Shown: positions 10,502 through 22,260, counted from the first letter of the stretch. The stretch: DNA of 64,000 bases from Leifsonia sp. EB41 (GCF_041262565.1 NZ_JBGCCJ010000001.1:434001-498000); one strand, 5' to 3'. Made by a program: numbers and translations. Notes: generated from the sequence alone by a model not told the origin.

Positions 10502-10535
10502 GCGCGGGCACGGAAGAAGAGAAGAAGAAACCACG

Positions 10536-11663
10536 ATGACCGACACCACTTCCACCACCTCCTCCCCCACGGCCGAGCTGTCCGCCGCCGGCGTCAGCAT
10601 CTGGCTGGACGACCTGTCCCGTGAGCGCATCGCCACGGGCGGCCTCCAGTCGCTGATCGCCGAGCGCAACGTCGTCGGCGTGACCACCAACCCGACGATC
10701 TTCGCCGCCGCCCTCTCCAAGGGCGAGGCCTACGACGCCCAGGTGAAGGAGCTCGCCGCCGCCGGCACGACCGTCGAGGACGCGATCTTCCAGATCACGA
10801 CCGACGACGTCGCCGCCGCCAGCGACATCTTCCACGGGGTCTACGAGGCCAGCAACGGCGTCGACGGCCGCGTCTCCATCGAGGTGGAGCCCGGCCTCGC
10901 GCACGACGCGCACGGCACCATCGAGCAGGCCAAGACGCTCGCCGCGAAGGTGAACAAGCCGAACGTGCTCATCAAGATCCCGGCGACGGTCGAGGGCCTG
11001 GAGGCCATCACCGAGACCATTGCGGCCGGCATCAGCGTCAACGTGACCCTGATCTTCAGCCTGGAGCGCTACCGCCAGGTGATCGACGCCTACCTGACCG
11101 GTCTGGAGAAGGCGAAGGCCGCCGGCATCGACCTCTCCGGCATCCAGTCGGTCGCGTCGTTCTTCGTGTCCCGCGTGGACACGGAGGTCGACAAGCGCCT
11201 GACCGCCATCGGCACCGACGAGGCCCACGCGCTCAAGAGCAAGGCCGGCGTCGCGAACGCCCGCCTCGCCTACGAGCTGTACGAGCAGGAGTTCGCCACC
11301 GACCGCGCCAAGGCCCTCGTGGCCGCAGGCGCGAACGAGCAGCGCCCGCTCTGGGCCTCCACCGGCGTGAAGGACCCGAGCCTGCCCGACACCCTCTACG
11401 TCACCGAGCTGGTCGCGCCGAACACGGTCAACACCATGCCGGAGAAGACGCTGGAGGCGACCTTCGACCACGGCCAGATCGCCGGCGACACCGTCACCGG
11501 CAACTACGCCGACGCGAAGGGCGTCCTGGACGCGCTGGCCGGCCTCGGCATCTCCTACGACGACGTGACGGCCACGCTGGAGCGCGAGGGCGTCGACAAG
11601 TTCAACGTGTCGTGGGGCGAGCTCGTCGAGACCGTCAGCAACGCTCTGGAGGCCGCCAAGTGA
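10536..11663 (+). CDS. tal: Transaldolase
   Basis: 375 residues, the long TalB-like form found in actinobacteria. [12 protein letters not shown] starts the barrel, [13 protein letters not shown] is the family's first signature and the Schiff-base lysine lies in [13 protein letters not shown] near residue 150. It exchanges dihydroxyacetone units between sugar phosphates. 34 bases after tkt; its TGA overlaps the pgi GTG by four bases (GTGA), so pgi is translationally coupled. Confidence 0.97.
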   Translation: MTDTTSTTSSPTAELSAAGVSIWLDDLSRERIATGGLQSLIAERNVVGVTTNPTIFAAALSKGEAYDAQVKELAAAGTTVEDAIFQITTDDVAAASDIFHGVYEASNGVDGRVSIEVEPGLAHDAHGTIEQAKTLAAKVNKPNVLIKIPATVEGLEAITETIAAGISVNVTLIFSLERYRQVIDAYLTGLEKAKAAGIDLSGIQSVASFFVSRVDTEVDKRLTAIGTDEAHALKSKAGVANARLAYELYEQEFATDRAKALVAAGANEQRPLWASTGVKDPSLPDTLYVTELVAPNTVNTMPEKTLEATFDHGQIAGDTVTGNYADAKGVLDALAGLGISYDDVTATLEREGVDKFNVSWGELVETVSNALEAAK

Positions 11664-13270
11664 CCTTCCGCATCCACGTGACCGGCGCGGCGGCCCAGGC
11701 CGTCGCGTCGGTCGTGCCGCAGCTCGTCGCCGACCGGGTCGCCTCCGGCATCACCGCGCAGGACCCGGCCCTCTGGGGCCCGGCCGCCGAGCCGGAGGCC
11801 ACCAAGCGCCTCGGCTGGACCGAGGCCGTCGCGATCTCGCGCCCGCTGGTCGCCGAGATCGTCGCGCTGCGCGAGCAGCTGCACGCCAAGGGCGTCAACC
11901 ACATCGTCCTCGGCGGCATGGGCGGCTCGTCGCTCGCTCCTGAGGTCATCACCCGCACCGCGGAGGCCGAGCTCACTGTCCTCGACTCGACCGACCCCGG
12001 TCAGGTGCTCTCGGCCCTGCACGACCGCCTCCAGGCGACCGCCGTCGTCATCTCCTCCAAGTCGGGCTCGACCCTGGAGACCGACAGCCAGAAGCGTGTC
12101 TACGAGAAGTGGTTCCGCGACGCCGGCATCGACCCGACCGAGCGCATCGTCGTCGTCACCGACCCGGGCTCCCCGCTCGACCAGTCGGCGCGCGAGGCGG
12201 GCTACCGCGTGTTCAACGCCGATCCCAACGTGGGCGGCCGCTACTCGGCGCTGACCGCGTTCGGGCTGGTCCCGTCCGGGCTCGCCGGCGTGGACATCTC
12301 CGAGCTGCTGGACGAGGCCGAGGCCACTCTCATCGAGCTCGCCGTCGACAACACGGCGAACCCGGGCCTCGTGCTCGGTGCGGCCATCGCCGGCAGCAAC
12401 CCGCTCAAGGACAAGCTGGGCATCGTCGCGGACGGCACCCACATCGTCGGGTTCGCCGACTGGGCCGAGCAGCTCATCGCGGAGTCCACCGGCAAGGAGG
12501 GCACCGGCCTGCTCCCCGTCGTGCTCGACACGCTCGCCCCCGAGCTCACGTCGAAGCCCGCGGACCTGCAGGTCGTGCGACTCGTCGCCAACGCGGAGGC
12601 CCGCCACCTGTTCCCGTCCGACCGGCACGAGGGCGAGATCCTCGTCTCCGGCAGCCTGGGCGCCCAGCTCATCGTCTGGGAGTACGCGACCGCCGTCGCG
12701 GGCCGCCTGCTCGGCATCAACCCGTTCGACCAGCCCGACGTGGAGGCCGCCAAGGTCGCCGCGCGCGCCCTGCTGGAGAACCGCCCGGAGACCGTCGCGC
12801 CCGCCTTCACCGCGGGCGGCGTCGAGGTGCGCACCACCGGGTCGTTCCTCGGCGACGCGTCGACGCTCGACGGCGCGGTGGACGCCCTCCTCGCGCAGCT
12901 CGGACCGGACGGCTACGTCTCGGTGCAGGCCTACGTCGACCGGCTGGCGCTGCCGCAGCTCGCGGGCATCCGCGACCTGCTCGCCGCCAAGGCCGGCCGC
13001 CCCGTCACCTTCGGCTGGGGTCCGCGCTTCCTGCACTCGACCGGTCAGTTCCACAAGGGCGGCCCGGCCGTCGGCGTGTTCCTGCAGATCACCGCTGCCG
13101 CACCGGAGGACCTGGCGATCCCGGACCGTCCGTTCACGTTCGGCCAGCTCAACCAGGCTCAGGCCGCCGGCGACGCGAGCGTGCTCGGCGAGCACGGCCG
13201 CCCGGTGCTGACCCTGACCCTCTCGAACCCCGAGGCCGACCTCGTCTCGCTGTTCGAGGCCGTCAACTAG
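11660..13270 (+). CDS. pgi: Glucose-6-phosphate isomerase
   Basis: 536 residues from GTG 11660, which overlaps the tal stop as GTGA. The SIS-type sugar phosphate domain is seen in [14 protein letters not shown] and [11 protein letters not shown], and in the [15 protein letters not shown] phosphate-binding loop near residue 135. This divergent isomerase form is common in actinobacterial pentose-phosphate clusters. It converts glucose 6-phosphate and fructose 6-phosphate, joining the two halves of this operon to glycolysis. Ten bases separate it from zwf. Confidence 0.93.
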   Translation: MTFRIHVTGAAAQAVASVVPQLVADRVASGITAQDPALWGPAAEPEATKRLGWTEAVAISRPLVAEIVALREQLHAKGVNHIVLGGMGGSSLAPEVITRTAEAELTVLDSTDPGQVLSALHDRLQATAVVISSKSGSTLETDSQKRVYEKWFRDAGIDPTERIVVVTDPGSPLDQSAREAGYRVFNADPNVGGRYSALTAFGLVPSGLAGVDISELLDEAEATLIELAVDNTANPGLVLGAAIAGSNPLKDKLGIVADGTHIVGFADWAEQLIAESTGKEGTGLLPVVLDTLAPELTSKPADLQVVRLVANAEARHLFPSDRHEGEILVSGSLGAQLIVWEYATAVAGRLLGINPFDQPDVEAAKVAARALLENRPETVAPAFTAGGVEVRTTGSFLGDASTLDGAVDALLAQLGPDGYVSVQAYVDRLALPQLAGIRDLLAAKAGRPVTFGWGPRFLHSTGQFHKGGPAVGVFLQITAAAPEDLAIPDRPFTFGQLNQAQAAGDASVLGEHGRPVLTLTLSNPEADLVSLFEAVN

Positions 13271-13279
13271 AGGAGCCAG

Positions 13280-14821
13280 ATGTCACCGGTGGAGATCACC
13301 CCGGAGTTCAATCCCCTGCGATTGGCCTCCGACCGTCGCCTCAACCGCATCGCGGGACCGAGCAGCCTCATCATCTTCGGCGTGACGGGCGACCTGTCGC
13401 GCAAGAAGCTGATGCCGGCCGTCTACGACCTGGCGAACCGCGGCCTCCTGCCGCCCGGATTCTCGCTCGTCGGGTTCGCCCGGCGCGACTGGGAGGACCA
13501 GGACTTCGAGAAGGTCGTCTACGACGCGGTCAAGCAGTACGCGCGCACCCCGTTCGACGACGACGTCTGGAAGCAGCTCGCCCAGGGCGTCCGCTTCGTC
13601 TCCGGCGAGTTCGACGACGCCGAGGCGTTCCAGCGGCTCAAGCAGACCGTCGAGAAGCTGGACGTCGAGCGCGGCACAATGGGCAACCACGCGTTCTACC
13701 TGTCCATCCCGCCGAAGGCGTTCCCGCTCGTCACCGAGCAGCTCAAGAAGTCGGGGCTGGCCGACCAGTCCGGCACCGGCTGGCGCCGCGTCGTCATCGA
13801 GAAGCCGTTCGGCAGCGACCTGAAGACCGCGCGCGAGCTCAACCACGTCGTCGAGTCGGTGTTCCCGCCTGACTCGGTCTTCCGGATCGACCACTACCTC
13901 GGCAAGGAGACGGTCCAGAACATCCTGGCGCTGCGCTTCGCGAACGAGCTGTACGAGCCGATCTGGAACGCCAACTACGTCGACCACGTGCAGATCACGA
14001 TGGCCGAGGACATCGGCGTGGGCGGCCGGGCCGGCTACTACGACGGCATCGGCGCGGCGCGCGACGTCATCCAGAACCACCTGCTCCAGCTCCTCGCCCT
14101 CACGGCGATGGAGGAGCCCATCTCATTCGACGCCGCGGACCTGCGTGCCGAGAAGGAGAAGGTTCTCGCTGCCGTGCGGCTGCCGGAGGACCTCGCCACG
14201 TCGACCGCGCGCGGTCAGTACGGCAGCGGCTGGCAGGGCGGCGAGAAGGTCGTCGGCTTCCTGGAGGAGGACGGGATGAACCCGGACTCCACCACGGAGA
14301 CCTACGCGGCGATCAAGCTCGACATCGGCACCCGCCGCTGGGCCGGCGTCCCGTTCTACCTGCGCGCGGGCAAGCGCCTGGGCCGCCGGGTCACCGAGAT
14401 CGCGGTCGTGTTCAAGCGCGCTCCCCAGCAGCTCTTCGCGGAGTCGCAGACCAGCGCGCTCGGCCAGAACGCGCTCGTCATCCGCGTGCAGCCCGACGAG
14501 GGCGTCACCATCCGCTTCGGCTCGAAGGTGCCGGGCGCCGGAATGCAGGTGCGCGACGTGAGCATGGACTTCGGCTACGGCCACGCCTTCACCGAGGCGA
14601 GCCCCGAGGCCTACGAGCGGCTCATCCTCGACGTCCTGCTGGGCGACCCGCCGCTGTTCCCGCGGCACGAGGAGGTCGAGCTGTCCTGGAAGATCCTCGA
14701 CCCGATCGAGGAGTTCTGGGCCACGCAGGGCCAGCCCGAGCAGTACCGCCCCGGAACCTGGGGCCCGACTTCCGCCGACGAGCTCCTCGCCCGCGACGGC
14801 CGCGTCTGGAGGCGTCCATGA
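13280..14821 (+). CDS. zwf: Glucose-6-phosphate dehydrogenase
   Basis: 513 residues; GAGGAG lies 4 bases before the ATG. The nucleotide-binding motif GVTGDLSRKKL is near residue 35, and the active-site RIDHYLGKE near 205. It makes 6-phosphogluconolactone and NAD(P)H, the entry to the oxidative pentose phosphate pathway. Its stop overlaps the opcA start (ATGA), fitting their known partnership. Confidence 0.97.
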   Translation: MSPVEITPEFNPLRLASDRRLNRIAGPSSLIIFGVTGDLSRKKLMPAVYDLANRGLLPPGFSLVGFARRDWEDQDFEKVVYDAVKQYARTPFDDDVWKQLAQGVRFVSGEFDDAEAFQRLKQTVEKLDVERGTMGNHAFYLSIPPKAFPLVTEQLKKSGLADQSGTGWRRVVIEKPFGSDLKTARELNHVVESVFPPDSVFRIDHYLGKETVQNILALRFANELYEPIWNANYVDHVQITMAEDIGVGGRAGYYDGIGAARDVIQNHLLQLLALTAMEEPISFDAADLRAEKEKVLAAVRLPEDLATSTARGQYGSGWQGGEKVVGFLEEDGMNPDSTTETYAAIKLDIGTRRWAGVPFYLRAGKRLGRRVTEIAVVFKRAPQQLFAESQTSALGQNALVIRVQPDEGVTIRFGSKVPGAGMQVRDVSMDFGYGHAFTEASPEAYERLILDVLLGDPPLFPRHEEVELSWKILDPIEEFWATQGQPEQYRPGTWGPTSADELLARDGRVWRRP

Positions 14822-15780
14822 TCGTCGATCTGCCCGACACCACGACGAGCAACATCTCGAAGGCGCTCGTCAAGATCCGCGAGGAGGGCGGCGCCGTCGC
14901 CCTCGGCCGCGTGCTGACGCTCATCATCGCGACCCACCTCGGCCAGGAGGAGGAGGCCATCGAGGCCGCCAACGACGCCTCCCGCGAGCACCCGATGCGC
15001 GTCATCGTGGTCTCGACCGAGGAGGAGCGCAGTCACACGGGCTCCGGGCGTCTCGACGCCCAGATCCGCGTCGGCGGCGACGCGGGCGCCAGCGAGGTCA
15101 TCGTGCTCCGCGCCTACGGCGAGACCGCGAGCGACGAGGAGGGGCTGGTCACCGGCCTCCTGCTCCCCGACGCTCCCGTCGTCGTCTGGTGGCCGGGGAT
15201 CGCGCCCGCGAAGGCGTCGCACTCCCCGCTCGGCCGCATCGCCACGATCCGCATCACTGACGCGTCGGCCCAGCCGAACCCGCAGGAGGCGCTGTTCCAC
15301 CTGGCCGAGACGTACGCCCCCGGCGACACCGACTTCGCCTGGACCCGGCTCACCCTGTGGCGGGCGCAGCTCGCCGCGGTGCTCGACCAGCCGCCGTACG
15401 AGCCGATCACGTCGGTGGACGTCGCCGGCGCGGCCGACTCGCCCTCCACCCTCCTGCTCGCCGCGTGGCTGCGACTGCAGCTCCAGGTGCCCGTGAAGTA
15501 CGACCTCGCGTCGCGCGCGATCGGCTCCGGCGGCATCCACGGCGTCAGGATGGAGCGCGCTTCCGGCACGATCGAGCTCGAGCGCGAGGTCCCGAACGTG
15601 GCGCGGCTCTCCCAGCCGGGGCAGCCGACGCACGACCTGTCGCTGCCGCGGCGCAGCCTCCGGGACTGTCTCGCCGAGGAACTGCGTAGGCTGGACCCCG
15701 ACGACCTGTACGGTGAGGTCATCACGAAGGGTCTCGGAATGCTCGAGGCCCCCGACGAAGGAGCGGGCGCGAAGGCATGA
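14818..15780 (+). CDS. opcA: Glucose-6-phosphate dehydrogenase assembly protein OpcA
   Basis: 320 residues of the OpcA family: MIVDLPDTTTSNISKALVKI at the start, then a middle VVVWWPGIAPA segment and a C-terminal LPRRSLRDCLAEELRRLDPD region. OpcA is a subunit or assembly factor that activates G6PDH in cyanobacteria and actinobacteria; it has no enzyme motif of its own. It overlaps both neighbours by four bases (ATGA at each end), which keeps it stoichiometric with zwf. Confidence 0.95.
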   Translation: MIVDLPDTTTSNISKALVKIREEGGAVALGRVLTLIIATHLGQEEEAIEAANDASREHPMRVIVVSTEEERSHTGSGRLDAQIRVGGDAGASEVIVLRAYGETASDEEGLVTGLLLPDAPVVVWWPGIAPAKASHSPLGRIATIRITDASAQPNPQEALFHLAETYAPGDTDFAWTRLTLWRAQLAAVLDQPPYEPITSVDVAGAADSPSTLLLAAWLRLQLQVPVKYDLASRAIGSGGIHGVRMERASGTIELEREVPNVARLSQPGQPTHDLSLPRRSLRDCLAEELRRLDPDDLYGEVITKGLGMLEAPDEGAGAKA

Positions 15781-16547
15781 CGAACGAACGGCGGGTGCTC
15801 GTCCACCCCGACAAGGAAGCACTCGCCGCGTCGGTGGCCGCGCGCTTCCTCACCAAGACCATCGACATCCTCGACGACCTGGGCGCGGCGAACGTCGCGC
15901 TGACGGGCGGCACGATCGGCATCGCCGTGCTGGAGGCCATCAACGGCTCCCCCGCACGCGACACCATCGACTGGTCGAAGGTGCATTTCTGGTGGGGCGA
16001 CGAGCGCTTCGTCGAGAAGTCGAGCGAGGACCGCAACGAGCGTCAGGCGCGTGAGGCGCTGCTCGACCACTTGCCGGTGCCGCCGGAGAACATCCACCCC
16101 TTCCCGGCGTCGGACGACATCCCGGACATCGAGGAGGCCGCGCGCGTCTACGCCGCCGAGCTGGAGGCGTTCGCTCCGGAGGGCGCTGCCTACCCGAAGT
16201 TCGACATCACGTTCCTCGGTGTCGGCCCGGACGGCCACATCGCGTCGCTGTTCCCGGACCGCGCCGGCATCCGCGAGACGGAGGCGACGGTGATCGTCGA
16301 GCGCGAGTCGCCGAAGCCGCCGCCGCAGCGGCTCAGCCTGACCCGGCCGGTGCTCAACGCGTCCGACCGGATCTGGCTGGTGCTCTCCGGCAGCGACAAG
16401 GCGAGCGCCCTCGGCCTCGCTCTGGCTGGCGCAAGCTACACCGAGGTCCCGGTCGCCGGGGCCAAGGGCCGCAAGCGCACCGTGTTCTTCGTGGACAAGG
16501 ACGCCTCGGTCAACGTGCCGGAGAATCTCATCGCCCCGAGCTACTGA
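15777..16547 (+). CDS. pgl: 6-phosphogluconolactonase
   Basis: 256 residues of the DevB/NagB-like lactonase family. Signatures: ALTGGTIGIAVLEAI near residue 40, HFWWGDERFV near 75 and FLGVGPDGHIASLFPD near 145, which holds the catalytic His. It hydrolyses the lactone made by Zwf. Last gene of the operon; the hairpin 13 bases after its stop ends the transcript. Confidence 0.96.
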   Translation: MTNERRVLVHPDKEALAASVAARFLTKTIDILDDLGAANVALTGGTIGIAVLEAINGSPARDTIDWSKVHFWWGDERFVEKSSEDRNERQAREALLDHLPVPPENIHPFPASDDIPDIEEAARVYAAELEAFAPEGAAYPKFDITFLGVGPDGHIASLFPDRAGIRETEATVIVERESPKPPPQRLSLTRPVLNASDRIWLVLSGSDKASALGLALAGASYTEVPVAGAKGRKRTVFFVDKDASVNVPENLIAPSY

Positions 16548-16560
16548 GCCACCACAACGA

Positions 16561-16597
16561 AAGAAGCCCCGCCGGTCACAGACCGGCGGGGCTTCTT
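16561..16597. terminator. Bidirectional terminator between pgl and rbpA
   Basis: Perfect 17-bp inverted repeat AAGAAGCCCCGCCGGTC (16561-16577) with a 3-base ACA loop and its complement (16581-16597). The outer A/T-rich ends provide short U-runs in both directions. It lies 13 bases after the pgl stop and 8 bases before the rbpA stop. Confidence 0.92.
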
Positions 16598-16605
16598 CGT
16601 AGGCT

Positions 16606-16971
16606 CTAGTTGCTGGTGGGCTTTCCGCGGCGGGCACGGAGCTGGTTGAGGGCGTCCTCGAGCAGCTGCTCCGCCTCCTCCTCCGAGCGGCGCTCCTTCA
16701 CGTAGGCCAGGTGCGTCTTGTACGGCTCGGCCTTCGCGACCGACGGCGGGTTCTCCTTGTCGCGACCGGCCGGGAGGCCGGAAGACGGCGAGTCGATCAC
16801 ATCGGGGATCTCCTCGTCGGGCAGGTTCGCCGCGAAATAACGGACGGTCTCGTTGCCGAGGGCGTCCCAGTACGAGACGGCCACGCGCTCGGCGTGGAAA
16901 CCCCGGTCCTGTTCCCCCATCGGGCCCGCGCCGACGCGCGAACCGCGGATTGCGCTTCCTCCGGATGCCAT
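16606..16971 (-). CDS. rbpA: RNA polymerase-binding protein RbpA
   Basis: 121 residues. MASGGSAIRGSRVGAGPMG matches the RbpA N-terminus, and ERRSEEEAEQLLEDALNQLR matches the C-terminal sigma-interaction domain; HLAYVKERRS is a conserved link. RbpA binds RNA polymerase holoenzyme with the principal sigma factor and stabilises open complexes in actinobacteria. No cysteine is present, so this is a zinc-free version, as in mycobacteria and unlike Streptomyces. AGGAG is 4 bases before the ATG. Confidence 0.95.
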   Translation of the reverse strand: MASGGSAIRGSRVGAGPMGEQDRGFHAERVAVSYWDALGNETVRYFAANLPDEEIPDVIDSPSSGLPAGRDKENPPSVAKAEPYKTHLAYVKERRSEEEAEQLLEDALNQLRARRGKPTSN

Positions 16972-16998
16972 GCTTCTCCTCTGGTGAAGGGGCGCCGG

Positions 16999-17244
16999 TC
17001 AGGCGCTGAACTTGGTGATGAGCCCGAGGACGACGATGCAGGTGATCCAGATGAGCCCGAGAATGACGGTGATCCTGTTGAGGTTGCGCTCCGCGACGCC
17101 CGACGCGCCCAGGTTGGAGGTGACGCCGCCGCCGAACATGTCGGAGAGGCCGCCGCCGCGTCCCTTGTGCAACAGGATGAGGAGGGTCAGCAGGAGGCTG
17201 GTGATCCCCAGCAGGACCTGGAGGATGACCGTGAGAATCTGCAC
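16999..17244 (-). CDS. secG: Preprotein translocase subunit SecG
   Basis: 81 residues with two hydrophobic helices (about 1-23 and 56-77) joined by a HKGRGGGLSDMFGGG loop, the hallmark of SecG. It helps SecYE/SecA export proteins. GTG start at 17244 with AAAGG upstream. A TATACT hexamer on the minus strand at 17299-17294 suggests its own promoter after tpiA. Confidence 0.95.
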   Translation of the reverse strand: MQILTVILQVLLGITSLLLTLLILLHKGRGGGLSDMFGGGVTSNLGASGVAERNLNRITVILGLIWITCIVVLGLITKFSA

Positions 17245-17293
17245 GCTTGACCTTTCGATGCGACCGGGCCCGCGCCCGACAAAACCAACAGCC

Positions 17294-17299
17294 AGTATA
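17294..17299 (-). promoter_or_regulatory. -10 hexamer TATACT before secG
   Basis: Read on the minus strand as TTATACTGG, 49 bases before the secG start and 53 bases after the tpiA stop. No clear -35 is visible. Confidence 0.45.
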
Positions 17300-17301
17300 A
17301 C

Positions 17302-17351
17302 CGCCGGAGGGCGCGACGGCTCACCCGACGTTCGGGGAGCCGCCGCGCGCC
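17302..17351 (-). terminator. Imperfect hairpin after tpiA
   Basis: GGCGCG...CGGCT..CCCGA pairs with TCGGG..GCCG..CGCGCC around a CGT loop, starting just after the tpiA stop. It overlaps the -35 region expected for secG, so it may only weaken read-through. Confidence 0.45.
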
Positions 17352-17352
17352 G

Positions 17353-18156
17353 TCAGAGTCCGACGTGCTTCTGGTAGCGGATGATGGCCGAGAACTCGAC
17401 CACGTCGAGGCTCGCGCCGCCGACGAGCGCGCCGTCGACGTTCGGCTCGCGCATGAAGCCGGCGATGTTGCCCGACTTCACCGAGCCGCCGTAGAGGATG
17501 CGGGTCTTGGCCGCGACCTCGGCTCCGAGCTTCTCGACGATGACCGCGCGCAGTGCGGCGGCCACCTGCTCGGCCTGCTCCGGCGTGGCCGCCTGACCGG
17601 ACCCGATGGCCCAGACCGGCTCGTACGCGACGACGACGTCCGCGGCCGAGTCGACGGAGGCCAGGGCGGCGCCAAGCTGGGCGACGGGGACGGCGCTCGC
17701 GCCGTGCGTCTCCAGGTCCTCCGCCGTCTCGCCGACGCAGATGATCGGCGCGATGTTGTTCTTGACGGCCTGCGCGACCTTGGCCGCGACCTGCTCGTCC
17801 GTCTCGTTGTGCAGCGTGCGCCGCTCGGAGTGTCCGATGATCACATAGCGCGACTCCAGGGCGGCGAGGAACGACGCCGCGATCTCGCCGGTGTACGCGC
17901 CCGAGTCGTGCTCGGAGACGTCCTGGCCGCCGAACGCGATCGGCAGCTTGTCGGCCGAGATCAGCGTCTGCACGCTGCGCAGGTCGGTGAACGGCGGGAA
18001 CACGGCGACCTCGACGGCCGAGTAGTCGTGCCCGGCGTCCTTGAGGGTCCACGCCAGCTTCTGGACGACCGCGATCGCCTGCAGGTGGTCGAGGTTCATC
18101 TTCCAGTTGCCCGCGATCAGCGGGACACGCCGCACGGACTCGTTCACTGCTGCCAT
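17353..18156 (-). CDS. tpiA: Triosephosphate isomerase
   Basis: 267 residues. PLIAGNWKMNLDH near residue 12 has the substrate Asn and Lys, YVIIGHSERR near 105 the electrophile His, VVAYEPVWAIGSG near 175 the catalytic Glu, and ILYGGSVK the phosphate loop. It interconverts dihydroxyacetone phosphate and glyceraldehyde 3-phosphate. The ATG has GGAGG 7 bases upstream and overlaps the end of pgk by 13 bases. Confidence 0.97.
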   Translation of the reverse strand: MAAVNESVRRVPLIAGNWKMNLDHLQAIAVVQKLAWTLKDAGHDYSAVEVAVFPPFTDLRSVQTLISADKLPIAFGGQDVSEHDSGAYTGEIAASFLAALESRYVIIGHSERRTLHNETDEQVAAKVAQAVKNNIAPIICVGETAEDLETHGASAVPVAQLGAALASVDSAADVVVAYEPVWAIGSGQAATPEQAEQVAAALRAVIVEKLGAEVAAKTRILYGGSVKSGNIAGFMREPNVDGALVGGASLDVVEFSAIIRYQKHVGL

Positions 18157-19361
18157 CCCAGGACCTCCAGACCCGGCAGGTGCTTGCCCTCGAGGAATTC
18201 GAGGCTCGCACCGCCACCGGTAGAAATGTGACCGAACTGATCGTCGGCGAAACCGAGCGCGCGCACGGCGGCCGCGGAGTCTCCCCCGCCGACCACGCTG
18301 AGGCCGTCGACCTCGGTGAGCGCCTGCGCGATCGCCTTGGTGCCCGCCGCGAACGGCGCCAGCTCGAAGACGCCCATCGGGCCGTTCCAGAACACCGTGC
18401 GTGCGCCGCGGATGTACTCCGAGAACAGTTCGCCGGTCTCCGGGCCGATGTCGAGGCCGAGCCCGGAGGCGCCCCAGTCGGTGTCCTCGATGCCGTCGAT
18501 CGGGCGCACCACGTGCTCCGCGTCGGCGCCGAACTTCGAGGCGACCACGACGTCGCGCGGCAGCACGATCTGAACGCCGAGCTCCTCGGCCTTCGCCAGG
18601 TAGCCCTTCACGGTGTCGAGCTGGTCGGCCTCCAGCAGGCTGGAGCCGACTTTGTGGCCGAGCGCCGCGAGGAAGGTGAAGAGCATGCCGCCGCCGATGA
18701 GCAGCGAGTCGACGCGCGGCAGCAGGTGGCCGATCACGCCGAGCTTGTCGGACACCTTCGAGCCGCCGAGCACGACCGCGTAGGGCCGCTCGGGGTTCTC
18801 GGTGAGCCGGTCGAGCACGTCGAGCTCGGCCGCGATGAGCGTGCCCGCGGCGCTCGGGAGCGCCTTGGCGAGCTCGTACACGCTGGCCTGCTTGCGGTGG
18901 ACCACGCCGAAGCCGTCCGATACGAACGCGTCGCCGAACGCGGCGAGCTTGGCCGCGAACGCGGTGCGCTCCGCCTCGTCCTTGGCGGTCTCCCCCGGGT
19001 TGAACCGGAGGTTCTCCAGCAGGGCGACGTCGCCGTCCTGCAGGCCGGCGACCGCGGCCTCGGCGCCGGCACCGACGGTGTCCTGCGCGAAGGTCACCGG
19101 CTTGCCGAGCAGCTCAGAGAGCCGCTGGGCGACCGGCGCCAGGCTGTACTTCGAGTCGGGCGCGCCCTCCGGGCGGCCCAGGTGGGAGATCACGACCACC
19201 TTTGCGCCCTGATTGATCAGGGCGTCCAGGGTGGGAATCGACGCTCGCACGCGGCCATCGTCCGTGATCTTCCCGTCCTGGAGAGGGACGTTCAGATCAC
19301 AGCGGACGACGACGCGTTTTCCGGCGAGCGAACCGAGTGAGTCGAGGGTACGGAGCGTCAC
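18144..19361 (-). CDS. pgk: Phosphoglycerate kinase
   Basis: 405 residues from GTG 19361, where MTLRTLDSLGSLAGKRVVVR begins; longer upstream frames are gap shadow. RCDLNVP is near residue 20, SHLGRPEG near 60, LENLRFNPGE near 115 and the nucleotide site VFWNGPMGVFE near 325, with GGGDSAAAV near the C-terminus. Glycolytic kinase forming ATP from 1,3-bisphosphoglycerate. It starts 14 bases after gap and overlaps tpiA, so gap-pgk-tpiA form an operon. Confidence 0.97.
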   Translation of the reverse strand: MTLRTLDSLGSLAGKRVVVRCDLNVPLQDGKITDDGRVRASIPTLDALINQGAKVVVISHLGRPEGAPDSKYSLAPVAQRLSELLGKPVTFAQDTVGAGAEAAVAGLQDGDVALLENLRFNPGETAKDEAERTAFAAKLAAFGDAFVSDGFGVVHRKQASVYELAKALPSAAGTLIAAELDVLDRLTENPERPYAVVLGGSKVSDKLGVIGHLLPRVDSLLIGGGMLFTFLAALGHKVGSSLLEADQLDTVKGYLAKAEELGVQIVLPRDVVVASKFGADAEHVVRPIDGIEDTDWGASGLGLDIGPETGELFSEYIRGARTVFWNGPMGVFELAPFAAGTKAIAQALTEVDGLSVVGGGDSAAAVRALGFADDQFGHISTGGGASLEFLEGKHLPGLEVLGWQQ

Positions 19362-19375
19362 GTCGGTTCCGGCCC

Positions 19376-21108
<1,733 letters not shown>

Positions 21109-21160
21109 TACTCATCTCCACAGTTGTTCTTCTTCGAGACCCGATTCGGGCGACTTCTTC

Positions 21161-21166
21161 AGTCTA
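21161..21166 (-). promoter_or_regulatory. -10 hexamer TAGACT before sodA
   Basis: On the minus strand, 53 bases before the sodA start, in the gap after whiA. The same hexamer is used before several other genes in this window. No -35 was identified. Confidence 0.4.
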
Positions 21167-21222
21167 GTGAGGGCAACCCGGCGGGCTTCCGGTCTCTTCC
21201 CGGCCGCACGCCCATCCGGAAA

Positions 21223-22203
21223 CTACACCTCATCCAGGTCGGCGGGGAGGTTGGCGTCGGTGCCGGGGATGTCGAGGTCCGAGGCCTTCTTGTCGGCCAT
21301 CGCCAGGAGGCGGCGGATGCGGCCGGCGACGGCGTCCTTCGTCATGGGCGGGTCGGCGTGGTGGCCGAGCTCGTCCAGGCTCGCGTCGCGGTGCGCGAGG
21401 CGCAGCTCGCCGGCGTAGCGCAGGTGCTCGGGGACGTCGGGGCCGAGGATCTCCAGGGCGCGCTCGACGCGGGAGCAGGCGGCGACGGCGGCCTGGGCGG
21501 AACGGCGCAGGTTGGCGTCGTCGAAGTTGACCAGGCGGTTGGCGGTCGCGCGCACCTCGCGGCGCTGGCGCAGCTCCTCCCAGTTGGCGACGGTCTCCAC
21601 CGCGCCCATCACCACGAGCATGGCGCTGATCGCCTCGCCGTCGCGGATGACGACGCGGTGCACCCCGCGCACCTCGCGGGCCTTGGCGGACACGCCGAGG
21701 CGGCCGGCGGCGCCGACGAGCGCCATGGCGGCCTCGTTGCCGGGGCAGGTGACCTCCAGCGCGGCGGAGCGGCCCGGGTCGGTCAGCGAGCCGTGCGCGA
21801 GGAACGCGCCGCGCCAGACGGCCGCGAGCTCGTCGCGGGAGCCCGTGGTGAGGCGGTTCGGGAGGCCGCGGATCGGGCGGCGGCGGGCGTCGAGCAGGCC
21901 GGTCTGGCGGGCGAGGGTCTCGCCGCCCTCCAGCACGCGCACCAGGTACTGGCTGGCGCGGCGGACGCCGGAGGCCGAGATCACCGACACGTCGCTGCGG
22001 ACGCCGTACAGCTCGGCCAGGTCTTTGCGCACCCGGCGGGCGAGCTCTGGCGTGTCCAGCTCGCTCTCGACCGCGATCCGGCCGCCGATCAGGTGCAGTC
22101 CACCGGAGAACCGCAGGATGGTCGCGAGCTCGGCGGCCCGGACGGTCGTCTTGCTGACTTCGACCTTCGTGAGCTCGTCTTTGACGTCGGCAGTGAGAGC
22201 CAA
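21223..22203 (-). CDS. whiA: DNA-binding regulator WhiA
   Basis: 326 residues. The N-terminal LAGLIDADG-derived fold and C-terminal helix-turn-helix ([27 protein letters not shown]) identify WhiA, which with WhiB controls sporulation septation in Streptomyces and acts more widely on cell division in Gram-positives. The start is a TTG ([14 protein letters not shown]) with AGGA 6 bases upstream; there is no ATG or GTG nearby. It follows rapZ by 57 bases, with no yvcK between them. Confidence 0.95.
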   Translation of the reverse strand: MALTADVKDELTKVEVSKTTVRAAELATILRFSGGLHLIGGRIAVESELDTPELARRVRKDLAELYGVRSDVSVISASGVRRASQYLVRVLEGGETLARQTGLLDARRRPIRGLPNRLTTGSRDELAAVWRGAFLAHGSLTDPGRSAALEVTCPGNEAAMALVGAAGRLGVSAKAREVRGVHRVVIRDGEAISAMLVVMGAVETVANWEELRQRREVRATANRLVNFDDANLRRSAQAAVAACSRVERALEILGPDVPEHLRYAGELRLAHRDASLDELGHHADPPMTKDAVAGRIRRLLAMADKKASDLDIPGTDANLPADLDEV

Positions 22204-22260
22204 TCGGATTCCTAACTGTGAAAGACGGCGCGGGTCACGCCGTGAAGTGGGCGGCCGGCA

